The notes under the pieces: generated by a model | Seen by the model: only the letters and a program-made list of their open reading frames with translations | Told to the model about the DNA's origin: nothing | The model's database searches: none | Made by a program: the position numbers and the translations under genes | DNA from: Nocardia vermiculata NBRC 100427 | Lineage (GTDB): Bacteria; Actinomycetota; Actinomycetes; Mycobacteriales; Mycobacteriaceae | NCBI RefSeq assembly: GCF_001613265.1 | Contig: NZ_BDCA01000034.1 | Coordinates: 1 to 64,000 of the forward strand | DNA length: 64,000 nucleotides | Direction: 5' to 3' | In this document: one piece after another, positions 7,654 to 15,872 of the stretch | Layout: every line of letters begins with the position of its first letter | Numbering within the stretch: the first letter of the stretch is position 1

Positions 7654-8679
7654 ATGACTGCGATCGATACTTCCCGCACCGCCCACACCGGCGATGTCGT
7701 CCTGGCTGCGACAGATCTGACGGTCGAGGTCCGCACCGAGCGCGGCTGGGTGACGATCGTCGACGGCGTCGATCTCACCATCCGCCGCAACGAGGTGGTC
7801 GGTATGGTCGGCGAGTCGGGCTCGGGCAAAACCGTCACGTCGCTCGCGGTGATGGGACTGCTGCCCGAGAACGCCCGGATCAGCCGGGGGTCGGTGGAGG
7901 TGATGGGCCGACGGATCTCCGGCCTGGACGAGCGCGAGCTCGCCGACGTGCGGGGTGCCCAGGTAGCGATGATCTTTCAAGAGCCGCGACGCTGTCTCAA
8001 CCCGGCCTTCACGGTCGGCGATCAGGTGGCGGAATCGCTACGGCGCCACCGAGGCTGGTCCCGCAAGCGCGCCATGCAGCGCACGGTGGAACTGTTCGAA
8101 CTGGTCGAGATTCCGCAGGCACGACGACGCGTCGGACAGTATCCCCACGAGTTCAGCGGCGGTATGTGCCAGCGGGTCATGCTGGCAATGGCCCTCGCCT
8201 GTGAGCCGATGCTGCTCATCGCCGATGAACCGACCACCGCACTCGACGTGACCGTGCAACGCCAGGTGCTCGAGCTCATCCGCCGGCTGCAGGCCGACCT
8301 CGGTCTGGGGCTGATGCTGATCACGCACGACCTCGGCGTGGTTGCCGAGATGTGTGACCGGGTTTCGGTGATGTACGCGGGGCAGGTAGTCGAGGAAGCC
8401 GACGTCGACACGGTGTTTCATCATCCCGCGCATCCCTACACCAGCGCGCTTCTGCAATCGATGCTCGAGCCCACCCGCCGGGGTGAGCCGCTCGGGTACA
8501 TCCCCGGTCTGGTTCCCGCGCCACACCAGTTTCCGATCAGTTGCCGGTTCCGGGACCGATGCGGGCACGCCGCCGACGACCCGTGTCAGCGGCCGGTTGC
8601 GCTGCATTCCATCACGTCCGAGCACACGAGCCGTTGCGCACGGTTCGACGAACTCGCCTTGCCGGGGGTGAAAGCATGA
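7654..8679 (+). CDS. DppD/OppD-type ABC transporter ATP-binding protein
   Basis: This 341-residue ATPase carries Walker A GESGSGKT at residues 53-60, the Q-loop region QVAMIFQEPRRCLNP, the signature FSGGMCQRV (the family usually has LSGG or FSGG), Walker B LLIADEPTTALDV and the switch His in ITHDLGV. The C-terminal oligopeptide-transport extension with conserved cysteines is present (CRFRDRCGHAADDPC). It powers the permease pair encoded just upstream. Start ATG 7654 lies two bases after the preceding stop codon; the next gene overlaps its end by ATGA. Confidence 0.93.
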   Translation: MTAIDTSRTAHTGDVVLAATDLTVEVRTERGWVTIVDGVDLTIRRNEVVGMVGESGSGKTVTSLAVMGLLPENARISRGSVEVMGRRISGLDERELADVRGAQVAMIFQEPRRCLNPAFTVGDQVAESLRRHRGWSRKRAMQRTVELFELVEIPQARRRVGQYPHEFSGGMCQRVMLAMALACEPMLLIADEPTTALDVTVQRQVLELIRRLQADLGLGLMLITHDLGVVAEMCDRVSVMYAGQVVEEADVDTVFHHPAHPYTSALLQSMLEPTRRGEPLGYIPGLVPAPHQFPISCRFRDRCGHAADDPCQRPVALHSITSEHTSRCARFDELALPGVKA

Positions 8680-9518
8680 ATTCCCACGACACCGTGCTGT
8701 CGGTCCGAGGTTTGACGAAGGTGTACGGGCGGCGCGCCACGATGCTGCGCCGTCGGCCGCATCGGCTGACCGCGGTCGACCATGTCGACTTCGACGTCGC
8801 GGCGGGTAAGACCATGGGCCTGGTCGGTGAGAGCGGTGCGGGAAAGTCGACGGTCGGCCGGCTGGTCCTGCGATTGATCGAGGCGGACGAGGGATCGATC
8901 GAGCTACTGGGTACCGACATGGCCGAGCTGTCGCGCGGTGACCTGCGGCGGATGCGCTCGCACGCCACGATGATCTTTCAGGACCCGTACACCTCACTCG
9001 ATCCGAGGATGCTGATCAAGGATTCGGTCGCCGAGCCGCTGATCATGCACACCGACGATTCCCGGGCCACCCGATACGACAGGGCGTACGAATTGCTCCG
9101 GCGCGTCGGACTGGATGCCGTCCACATGGAGCGCTTCCCGTACGAGATGTCGGGTGGCCAGCTGCAGCGGGTGGCCATCGCCCGTGCGCTGATCACCGAT
9201 CCGTCGTTCATCGTGTGCGACGAGCCGGTCGCCGCGCTGGACGTGTCCACCCAGGCACAGGTGATCAACCTGCTCAACGACCTGCAGCAGGAGCGGGGTA
9301 TCTCCTACCTGTTCATCTCCCACGACCTTCGGCTGGTTCGACTGATCGCCGATGATGTGGCGGTGATGCGACACGGCCGGCTGTTGGAGACCGGCCCCGC
9401 GGAACAGGTGTTCACCGAACCCGAGGACGCCTACACACGGGAACTCCTGGCCGCGATCCCCGGCCGTAGCCCCCGGCAGCGCCGCTTCGACGGTGCTGTC
9501 AGCGGGCACCATGCCTGA
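8676..9518 (+). CDS. DppF/OppF-type ABC transporter ATP-binding protein
   Basis: This 280-residue second ATPase has Walker A GESGAGKST at residues 51-59, Q-loop ATMIFQDPYTSLDPR, signature MSGGQLQRVAIARAL and Walker B FIVCDEPVAALDV. It starts at ATG 8676, overlapping the stop of the first ATPase; an in-frame upstream extension to 8541 lies inside that gene and is rejected. Unlike the first ATPase it ends soon after the ABC domain, without a full cysteine-rich tail. With the two permeases it completes an importer that lacks a substrate-binding protein gene in this window. Confidence 0.92.
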   Translation: MNSHDTVLSVRGLTKVYGRRATMLRRRPHRLTAVDHVDFDVAAGKTMGLVGESGAGKSTVGRLVLRLIEADEGSIELLGTDMAELSRGDLRRMRSHATMIFQDPYTSLDPRMLIKDSVAEPLIMHTDDSRATRYDRAYELLRRVGLDAVHMERFPYEMSGGQLQRVAIARALITDPSFIVCDEPVAALDVSTQAQVINLLNDLQQERGISYLFISHDLRLVRLIADDVAVMRHGRLLETGPAEQVFTEPEDAYTRELLAAIPGRSPRQRRFDGAVSGHHA

Positions 9519-9589
9519 CGGGCTTCTCGCCCTCACACCGGCGACCGGCCCGGTGCCCATGTTCGTACTAATCCGAGGAGACTGAACAC

Positions 9590-10189
9590 GTGGAAAGTCC
9601 GGATCGCCGTCAGGAAATCCTCGACGGAGCCGCTCGACTGCTCGCCCAGCGTGGAATTACCGGGTGCACGGTTCGGGGCATCGCTGAAGAGGTCGGGATT
9701 CTTGCCGGCAGTCTCTATTACCACTTCGATTCGAAGGACGCGATTGTCGAGGAGATCGTTGCCGTTTATCTCGCCCAGCTCGCGGACCGGTGCGCCGAGG
9801 TGGTTGCGACCCGCACCGACGGACGCACCCGATTACAGGAATTGGTGGCCGGTTCGCTCGAGGTCTCCCACGCGAATGCGGCCGCGAGCGATATTTATCA
9901 GGCCAATCGCGGCTATTTCGCCGACGACGAGCGGTTCGCAAGGATTCGTTTGCTGGCCGCTCAGGTGCAGCACTCCTGGATGGACGTCATAGAGGCGGGT
10001 ATTCGAGAAGGTTCTTTCCGCGGCGACACCAACAAGCGCGTCTTTCATCGTTACCTCAGGGATGCGGTCTTTCTGTCCTCACGCTGGTTCGTACCCACGG
10101 AGACGTACCTCTTGGCAGACCTCGCGGCAGACATTTCGCGGATATTCCTCGACGGATTCACCCGGGTGCCCGAGGAGTCGACGCTGTGA
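9590..10189 (+). CDS. TetR-family regulator (KstR2-like), coupled to ThDP enzyme gene
   Basis: This 199-residue repressor has an N-terminal helix-turn-helix (TVRGIAEEVGILAGSLYYHF, about residues 28-47) followed by DSKDAIVEEIV. The ligand domain contains SDIYQANRGYF and ends with VFHRYLRDAVFLSSRW. It is clearly paralogous to the TetR at 13729. GTG 9590 follows GAGGAG by nine bases. Its stop overlaps the GTG of the ThDP enzyme (GTGA at 10186-10189), so regulator and enzyme are co-translated. KstR2 in mycobacteria senses a CoA thioester of a steroid ring fragment; the resemblance suggests, but does not prove, a CoA-ester ligand. Confidence 0.9.
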   Translation: MESPDRRQEILDGAARLLAQRGITGCTVRGIAEEVGILAGSLYYHFDSKDAIVEEIVAVYLAQLADRCAEVVATRTDGRTRLQELVAGSLEVSHANAAASDIYQANRGYFADDERFARIRLLAAQVQHSWMDVIEAGIREGSFRGDTNKRVFHRYLRDAVFLSSRWFVPTETYLLADLAADISRIFLDGFTRVPEESTL

Positions 10190-11841
10190 GCGCGGGGACC
10201 ACCGGCAGCGACGCGATCGCGATCGCCCTGGAGAAGCTGGGGGTCACAACGGTTTTCGCCATCCCGAGTGCACACAACATGCCCATCTTGCGTGCCATCG
10301 AGGGCCGCACGACGATCCGGATCATCGGTTGCCGGCACGAGCAGGGCGTCGCACATGCGGCCGATGCCTATGCGCGTACCACCGGCTCGCTCGGCGTGGG
10401 AGTAGTCAGCGGCGGGCCGGGCACGGCGAATGCCATGGGGGGAATGTACGAGGCACACTTCGCGTCCTCGCCGGTACTGCTGATCACCAGCCAAGTGGAG
10501 TCGGCCCATCTCGGCCGCGGACGCGGTTACGTGCACGAGGCGGAGAATCAGCGGGAGATGCTCGCCACCGTCACCCGCGAGGTCGTGACCGAGACCTCGG
10601 TGGACGACCTTGCCGACACCGTACTGCGGCTCGCCCGGCAGGCCCGTCGGGGCCGGCCCCGACCGGTCGCGCTCGAGGTCCCGCTCGATATCCAGACCGC
10701 TTCGGTGGCCTCTTTCGACGGACCGGGGCCGGGCGTGGGTGTGGCTGCGCCGACCCGGCGTAGCCGGCCGTCCGCAGGGCCGGTCGAGGAAGCCGCACGG
10801 CTGATGGCCACAGCCCGGCGACCGGTGATCTGGGCCGGTGGCGGTGTGATCCGTTCCGAGGCGAGCAGGGAACTACTAGCCCTGGCTCATCGCTGGAATG
10901 CACCGGTCCTGACCAGCCGCGAGGGCCGCGGGGCGATCAGTGAGCTCGATCCGCTGAGCATCGGCGCATACGCCACCTTGCCGCCGGTACGGGACTTCCT
11001 CGGCGAATGCGACGTCATGCTGGCAGTCGGGACGCGTTTCCAGATGTATCCGACCGCACAGTGGCAGCTCCCGATCCCCGATGCGCTGGTACACCTCGAT
11101 ATCGATCCGACCGTGATAGGACGCAGCTATCGCGCCGGCATCGCCCTGGTCGGCGACGCGAAGGCCGGTCTGGCCGAGCTGTCCGCAGTGCTCGCCGACG
11201 GGTCGAGCGACAACGGCCGTAGCGCACACGTCGTAGCAGGGCAACGGGCGGCAGCCGCGGCACGCGAGATCGTCGCGGCGCAGGCCGGACCCGACCACCT
11301 CCGGATCAGCCGAGCCGTGGCCAGGCACAGACCGCCCGACGGTGTGCTGGTGTGCGACGCGACGGTCCCGGCCTACGTCTGGGGCGACCGGCTGGTGCCG
11401 ATTCACCGGCCGCGCACGTCGATCCGGTCAGCGGCCGCGGGGATCGGTCCCGGCATGGCGATGGCACTCGGCGCTGCGGCCGGATCGAGCGCTCATACGG
11501 TGCTCCTCCAGGGAGACGGCGGCTTCATGCTCGGGATCGGCGAGCTCGCCGCTGCCGTCCAGGCGAAATCGAGGATTGTGGTCTGCCTGTTCGACGACGG
11601 CGGGTACGGAATGCTGCGAGCGATCGACGCCGAGACCTCAGGAGTGAGCACCGACTCCTTCGCACTCGCCACACCGGATTTCGCCACGGTCGCGTCCGCA
11701 TTCGGTGCTGCGAGTGCGCGGGCCGCCGATCCGGACGAGTTCGAGCAGGCGTTCCGCACCGCTCTCGGTCATGACGGCCCGAGCCTGATCCACATCGATA
11801 TGACCGCGATGGCTCCGCTCCAGCGCACGCTCGGAACCTGA
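10186..11841 (+). CDS. Acetolactate-synthase-like thiamine-diphosphate-dependent enzyme
   Basis: This 551-residue protein has the three-domain layout of the acetolactate synthase/benzoylformate decarboxylase family. The N-terminal Pyr domain has the activating glutamate E52 in RHEQGVAHAADAYART and the glycine-rich SGGPGTANAMGG. A central TH3 domain follows (RRPVIWAGGGVIRSEAS). The C-terminal PP domain has GDG at 443-445 and DDGGYGML at 470-477, where the usual metal-ligand Asn is Asp. Enzymes of this group decarboxylate or cleave 2-keto or 1,2-diketo compounds. It is not the biosynthetic IlvB: no IlvN partner is present and the context is catabolic. GTG 10186 was chosen for its coupling to the TetR stop; the frame stays open to 9790 only as a shadow. 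Confidence 0.88.
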   Translation: MSAGTTGSDAIAIALEKLGVTTVFAIPSAHNMPILRAIEGRTTIRIIGCRHEQGVAHAADAYARTTGSLGVGVVSGGPGTANAMGGMYEAHFASSPVLLITSQVESAHLGRGRGYVHEAENQREMLATVTREVVTETSVDDLADTVLRLARQARRGRPRPVALEVPLDIQTASVASFDGPGPGVGVAAPTRRSRPSAGPVEEAARLMATARRPVIWAGGGVIRSEASRELLALAHRWNAPVLTSREGRGAISELDPLSIGAYATLPPVRDFLGECDVMLAVGTRFQMYPTAQWQLPIPDALVHLDIDPTVIGRSYRAGIALVGDAKAGLAELSAVLADGSSDNGRSAHVVAGQRAAAAAREIVAAQAGPDHLRISRAVARHRPPDGVLVCDATVPAYVWGDRLVPIHRPRTSIRSAAAGIGPGMAMALGAAAGSSAHTVLLQGDGGFMLGIGELAAAVQAKSRIVVCLFDDGGYGMLRAIDAETSGVSTDSFALATPDFATVASAFGAASARAADPDEFEQAFRTALGHDGPSLIHIDMTAMAPLQRTLGT

Positions 11842-12016
11842 CCGGCAGCCTGCGTCCGGGGCCGTCTCGCTGAGTAAGAGCGCGCGGTGGGGCCGACACC
11901 CTGTGCTCGACACTTGTTGTCCGAGTGGATGAATCGTTCGACACAGGAGCACGAGCGTGGGACCCCGAAGGTGCCGTGCCGACCGATCCGAGAGCTCAGA
12001 ACAGAGGAGAGATCAC

Positions 12017-13630
12017 ATGACTGCTGCAGTGAGGCCGGACGTACTCGATGTCCTGGTGATCGGTGCGGGCTTCGCGGGCATCTACGCTGTGTACGCCAGT
12101 CGCCGGGCCGGGCTCGACGTGCTCTGCGTGGAAGCGGGCGCCGGTGTGGGCGGCACCTGGTACTTCAACCGTTATCCCGGCGCACGGTGTGATGTGGAGA
12201 GTATCGACTACTCCTATTCCTTCGATGAAGAGCTGCAGAACGATTGGGTCTGGAGTGAGCGCTACGCCACCCAGCCCGAGATCCTGGCCTACATCAACCA
12301 CGTCGCCGAACGGTTCGACCTGCTGCGCAGCATCCGGCTCGGCACCCGGGTCGCGAGCGCGGAATGGGACGAGACCGCGGCAGTCTGGCGCGTGGTCACC
12401 GAAGCAGGCGATGTCCATACCTCGCGTCACGTGGTCTGCGCGACCGGATCGCTCTCGATCCCCAACAAACCGGCCATTTCCGGGGTGGACGACTTCGAGG
12501 GCGAGGTGCTGTTCACCGCGCAATGGCCGGACACGGAGCCGTCGTTCGCCGGCAAGCGCGTGGCGGTGATCGGCACCGGATCCTCCGGCATCCAATCGAT
12601 TCCGTTGATCGCGCAGCAAGCCGCCGCGTTGACCGTCTTCCAACGCACCGCGAACTACAGTGTGCCCGCCTTCAACCGGAAACTGACCGAGGAGGACCAG
12701 CGGCGGATCCGGGCGGAGTATCCGGAGCGTCGCCGCAAGTCACGGCTCAGCGGCGGCGGCTCGCCGCACGTGGCATACCCCAAGAGCGCTCTGGACTGCA
12801 CGCCGGAGGAACGAAATGCGGCACTGGAGAAGGGATGGCAGACCGGTGGCGTACTTTTCGGCAAGACCTTCCCGGACCAGTACACCGATATCGCCGCCAA
12901 CGACTACGCACGCGAGTTCGCCGAGGCCAAGATCACCTCGATCATCGAAGACCCCGAGGTCGCGCGTCATCTGATTCCTCGCAACCAGCCTCTCGGCGGC
13001 AAGCGGATCTGCACCGACTCCGGCTATTTCGAGACCTTCAACCGCGACAACGTCACGCTGGTCGACCTGCGGGAGGAGCCGATCTCGTCGATTGCCGCGT
13101 GGGGAATCAAGACCGGCGCTGCTTCCTACGAGGTCGACGTCATCGTCTTCGCGACCGGATTCGACGCCCTGACCGGAGCATTGGCACGGATCGACCTCCG
13201 AGGGGTCGGCGGCGTGTCGATTCAGCAGGCCTGGGCGGACGGTCCGGTCACCTATCTCGGTGTCCAGGTGCCGGGGTTTCCGAACCTCCACATCGTCAAC
13301 GGGCCCGGGTCTCCCGGAGTTCTCGCCAACATGGTGATGCACGCGGAGCTCCAGTTCGATTGGATCCTCGGGCTCATCCGTGCGGCCGAGGACCGCGGGG
13401 CAGACCGGGTGGAGCCACGTGCGGACGCGGCACAGAAGTGGACCTCCGAGGTCGACGAGGCAGCCACGGGAACTGTCTTCGTCAGGACCGACTCCTGGTA
13501 TCTCGGATCGAACATCGAGGGAAAACCCCGTCGTTTCATGCTCGACACCCGCGGGATGGGGACCTACCTGGGCACCTGCCGGGAGATCGCCGAATCCGAC
13601 TACGAGGGATTCGTTTTCACGAGCCGGTGA
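12017..13630 (+). CDS. Baeyer-Villiger-type flavin monooxygenase with altered fingerprint
   Basis: This 537-residue flavoprotein has an FAD Rossmann motif GAGFAGIYAVY (about residues 16-26), the BVMO-type GGTWYFNRYPGARCD, and a second NADPH Rossmann motif GTGSSGIQS (about 185-193). The type I BVMO fingerprint FxGxxxHxxxWP is present as FEGEVLFTAQWP from residue 160, but its His is Phe at residue 166. Canonical enzymes insert oxygen next to a ketone to give esters or lactones. ATG 12017 follows GAGGAGAG; an upstream GTG would add 20 unrelated residues. It lies 175 bases after the ThDP enzyme and before a paralogous TetR, which suggests one catabolic unit. Confidence 0.9.
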   Translation: MTAAVRPDVLDVLVIGAGFAGIYAVYASRRAGLDVLCVEAGAGVGGTWYFNRYPGARCDVESIDYSYSFDEELQNDWVWSERYATQPEILAYINHVAERFDLLRSIRLGTRVASAEWDETAAVWRVVTEAGDVHTSRHVVCATGSLSIPNKPAISGVDDFEGEVLFTAQWPDTEPSFAGKRVAVIGTGSSGIQSIPLIAQQAAALTVFQRTANYSVPAFNRKLTEEDQRRIRAEYPERRRKSRLSGGGSPHVAYPKSALDCTPEERNAALEKGWQTGGVLFGKTFPDQYTDIAANDYAREFAEAKITSIIEDPEVARHLIPRNQPLGGKRICTDSGYFETFNRDNVTLVDLREEPISSIAAWGIKTGAASYEVDVIVFATGFDALTGALARIDLRGVGGVSIQQAWADGPVTYLGVQVPGFPNLHIVNGPGSPGVLANMVMHAELQFDWILGLIRAAEDRGADRVEPRADAAQKWTSEVDEAATGTVFVRTDSWYLGSNIEGKPRRFMLDTRGMGTYLGTCREIAESDYEGFVFTSR

Positions 13631-13728
13631 TCCCGCCGGACCTGCCGGCCGAGCGGGTCCGGTGGTCGTGCGCGTCGCTCGGTAGGCTACGACACAGCCG
13701 GATCCCGCTCGCCAGACAAGGTCGCCAC

Positions 13729-14442
13729 GTGCCCGACACCGATCGCCGATCCTCCATCATGGAACATGCTGCGGTGTTGTTCGCCGAGAAGGGGGTCGAC
13801 GCCAGTACGGTTCGGGAGATCGCCGGTGCCGCTGGGCTTCTCTCGGGCAGCCTCTATCACTATTTCGACTCCAAGGACGCGATAGTCGAGGCCATCGTGG
13901 TGGAGTACCTACGGGCCCTCACTCGGCGCTACACCGATGTGGTTCTGGCCCGGTCCGATCCGCGGGCGCGACTGCACGAGCTGGTGCTGGCCTCCCTGCG
14001 GGTGATGCACGACCATCCGCACGCCAGCGAGATCTACCAGGACAACCGCGACTTCTTCGAAGGGCGGCAACGATTCCGGACCGTGCGTGATCTTGCCTCG
14101 TCCGTGCACGAGACCTGGACGGAGGTGATAGACACCGGCGTCGCGGCGGGTGCGTTCCGGGCCGATATCGACCCGCGGGTCTTCCATCGCTTCCTTCGCG
14201 ACGCGGTGTTCCTGGCTTCACGCTGGCACCGACCCACCGCGGCCTACCGCATCGAGGACCTCGCCGAGGATACGGCCCGTATCTTCCTCGACGGTGTCAC
14301 TGCCCCGGCAGACCACCCACCCACTGAATGTGGGAACGGTCGAGTCACTGTCGCCGATAGCGCGGGCCCCGACATGGAGCAACACCCTCGCGGACGGCAC
14401 CGGAATGTACGAGGTCTCGTTGGGCGGGACTTGCCCGAGTAG
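13729..14442 (+). CDS. TetR-family regulator, paralogue of the TetR at 9590
   Basis: This 237-residue regulator has the helix-turn-helix TVREIAGAAGLLSGSLYHYF and the following DSKDAIVEAIV, nearly the same as in the TetR encoded at 9590. The ligand domains also align: SEIYQDNRDFF and VFHRFLRDAVFLASRW. It has a C-terminal extension of about 40 residues after RIFLDGVT that the paralogue lacks. GTG 13729 is taken as the start because it gives the same short lead before the helix-turn-helix; an ATG at 13760 would cut close to the domain. It follows the BVMO gene by 98 bases. The two paralogues may bind the same or similar operators. Confidence 0.88.
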   Translation: MPDTDRRSSIMEHAAVLFAEKGVDASTVREIAGAAGLLSGSLYHYFDSKDAIVEAIVVEYLRALTRRYTDVVLARSDPRARLHELVLASLRVMHDHPHASEIYQDNRDFFEGRQRFRTVRDLASSVHETWTEVIDTGVAAGAFRADIDPRVFHRFLRDAVFLASRWHRPTAAYRIEDLAEDTARIFLDGVTAPADHPPTECGNGRVTVADSAGPDMEQHPRGRHRNVRGLVGRDLPE

Positions 14443-14470
14443 CGGATGCGGTTCGCCCGACCATGAAGCC

Positions 14471-15751
14471 ATGTCGCATGACCTGCCTGTCCAGTACTGT
14501 CCCGCCGAGCGAGTCTTGGCCGACTTGGCGCTGATGGCGGACGGGGTGGTCGCGCCGGTGTTCGAACCGCCCGGCGGGCAGGTGGTGTTGGACGCCGCCG
14601 AGATCACCGCCACGCAACTGGAACTCGTCGATCCGGAAGGTGTCCCGCTCGCGACGGTCGAGGTGGAAGGCAATGACGGCGCCCACGTCTGGGGGCCGGT
14701 AACGCTGCTGACCCGCCCGGAACACGGCGCGTTCCGGCAGCTGCACCTGAGCCCGGCCCAACTCGCGGAGCAGTACCACGGGTGGCCGACGATACCGGTC
14801 TCGGGCCCGCTCACCCACACCGATCTCGAGGACATCCGCGCCCTGCGCCGATCCGTCGTCCTGCTGGTGCTGTGTGAATCCGGTGACGTGGCCGCTGGAT
14901 CCGTCGCGGGGCTGATCCGGGCAACGCTGGCGGCTGCCGAACTGCTCGGCGACGCAGTCGTCGGTACCGCACCCCTTGCCTCGCGCGGTGATCGCGAGGC
15001 GGACCGGCTCTTTCGTGAGCGTGTGGTGGCGGCGTATGCCCCCGGACGGGTCCATCGAGTCGCCGGGGAGGGTGAGCTTCCCGTGGAGATCGCGGACGTC
15101 ATCGATGTCGACCGGCCTCCCACGCATCAGCGTGGTCTCGTCGTCTTCTTCACCGGCCTTTCGGGCAGTGGCAAGTCGACGCTCGCCCGCGCCCTGCACG
15201 ACGTGCTCCTCGAACAGGGCCACAGGACCGTGACATCGCTGGACGGCGACATCGTCCGGCGCACGCTCTCGGCCGGACTGACATTCTCCCGGCGCGACCG
15301 TGAGGCCAATATCTACCGGATCGGCTGGGTAGCAGCAGAGATCAGCCGTCACGGGGGAGTGGCGATCTGCTCGCCGATCGCGCCGTTCGAACAGACCCGT
15401 CAGCAGGTCCGCCGGATGGTCGCGGACGCGGGTGGCTCCTTCTTCCTGATCCACGTGGCCACATCACTCGAAGAATGCGAGCACCGTGATCGAAAAGGCC
15501 TCTACGCCAAGGCTCGTCGTGGCGAGATCCCCGACTTCACCGGCATCTCCTCACCGTACGAAGAGCCGGACGACCCCGATGTCCGGGTGGACACGGCCGG
15601 CCGGACGATTGATGAGGCACTGGCCACGGTGCTCGCGGCGCTCGAGACAGCGGGGCACCTCGAGCAAGGAACGCCGGGGCGGGCTCTACGTGACCGGGGG
15701 CGCCGCTGTTCGCCCGGGACCCGGTCCCACTCTGCGGCACAGCGGCCGTAG
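14471..15751 (+). CDS. Adenylyl-sulfate (APS) kinase with degenerate sulfurylase-like N-terminal domain
   Basis: This 426-residue protein has a C-terminal APS kinase domain (about residues 222-400): P-loop GLSGSGKST at 229-237, DGDIVRRTL, REANIYRIGWVA and the substrate-closing KGLYAKARRGEIPDFTGI. It would make PAPS, the sulfate donor, from APS and ATP. The N-terminal 200 residues resemble ATP sulfurylase in parts (ALMADGVVAPVFEPP; DPEGVPLATVEVEG; GDAVVGTAPLASRGD) but lack the QxRNPxHxxHE catalytic motif, so sulfurylase activity is unlikely. No cysD/cysN or sulfotransferase is in the window. ATG 14471 was chosen because it begins the sulfurylase-like domain. The CysQ gene follows on the same strand, which suggests a PAPS/PAP module. 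Confidence 0.88.
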   Translation: MSHDLPVQYCPAERVLADLALMADGVVAPVFEPPGGQVVLDAAEITATQLELVDPEGVPLATVEVEGNDGAHVWGPVTLLTRPEHGAFRQLHLSPAQLAEQYHGWPTIPVSGPLTHTDLEDIRALRRSVVLLVLCESGDVAAGSVAGLIRATLAAAELLGDAVVGTAPLASRGDREADRLFRERVVAAYAPGRVHRVAGEGELPVEIADVIDVDRPPTHQRGLVVFFTGLSGSGKSTLARALHDVLLEQGHRTVTSLDGDIVRRTLSAGLTFSRRDREANIYRIGWVAAEISRHGGVAICSPIAPFEQTRQQVRRMVADAGGSFFLIHVATSLEECEHRDRKGLYAKARRGEIPDFTGISSPYEEPDDPDVRVDTAGRTIDEALATVLAALETAGHLEQGTPGRALRDRGRRCSPGTRSHSAAQRP

Positions 15752-15872
15752 CGAGCCGACAGGTGTGCGTAGATCACCAGGTCCGATCCGATTCGTGGAG
15801 GTTGTTTGCTGTGTTCGAGACCCGCATATCGCCCGAGACCTGTAGGGGCCGGGTACAGGTCAGGATTATTCG

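Noticed and set aside
12364..13728. Long upstream extension of the second KstR2-like TetR
   Set aside because: It overlaps the BVMO gene in another frame and contains no domain; GTG 13729 starts a normal TetR.
13766..14030. Large repeat shared with 9600-9900
   Set aside because: The similarity is between paralogous TetR proteins; the DNA has diverged and is not a recent repeat.
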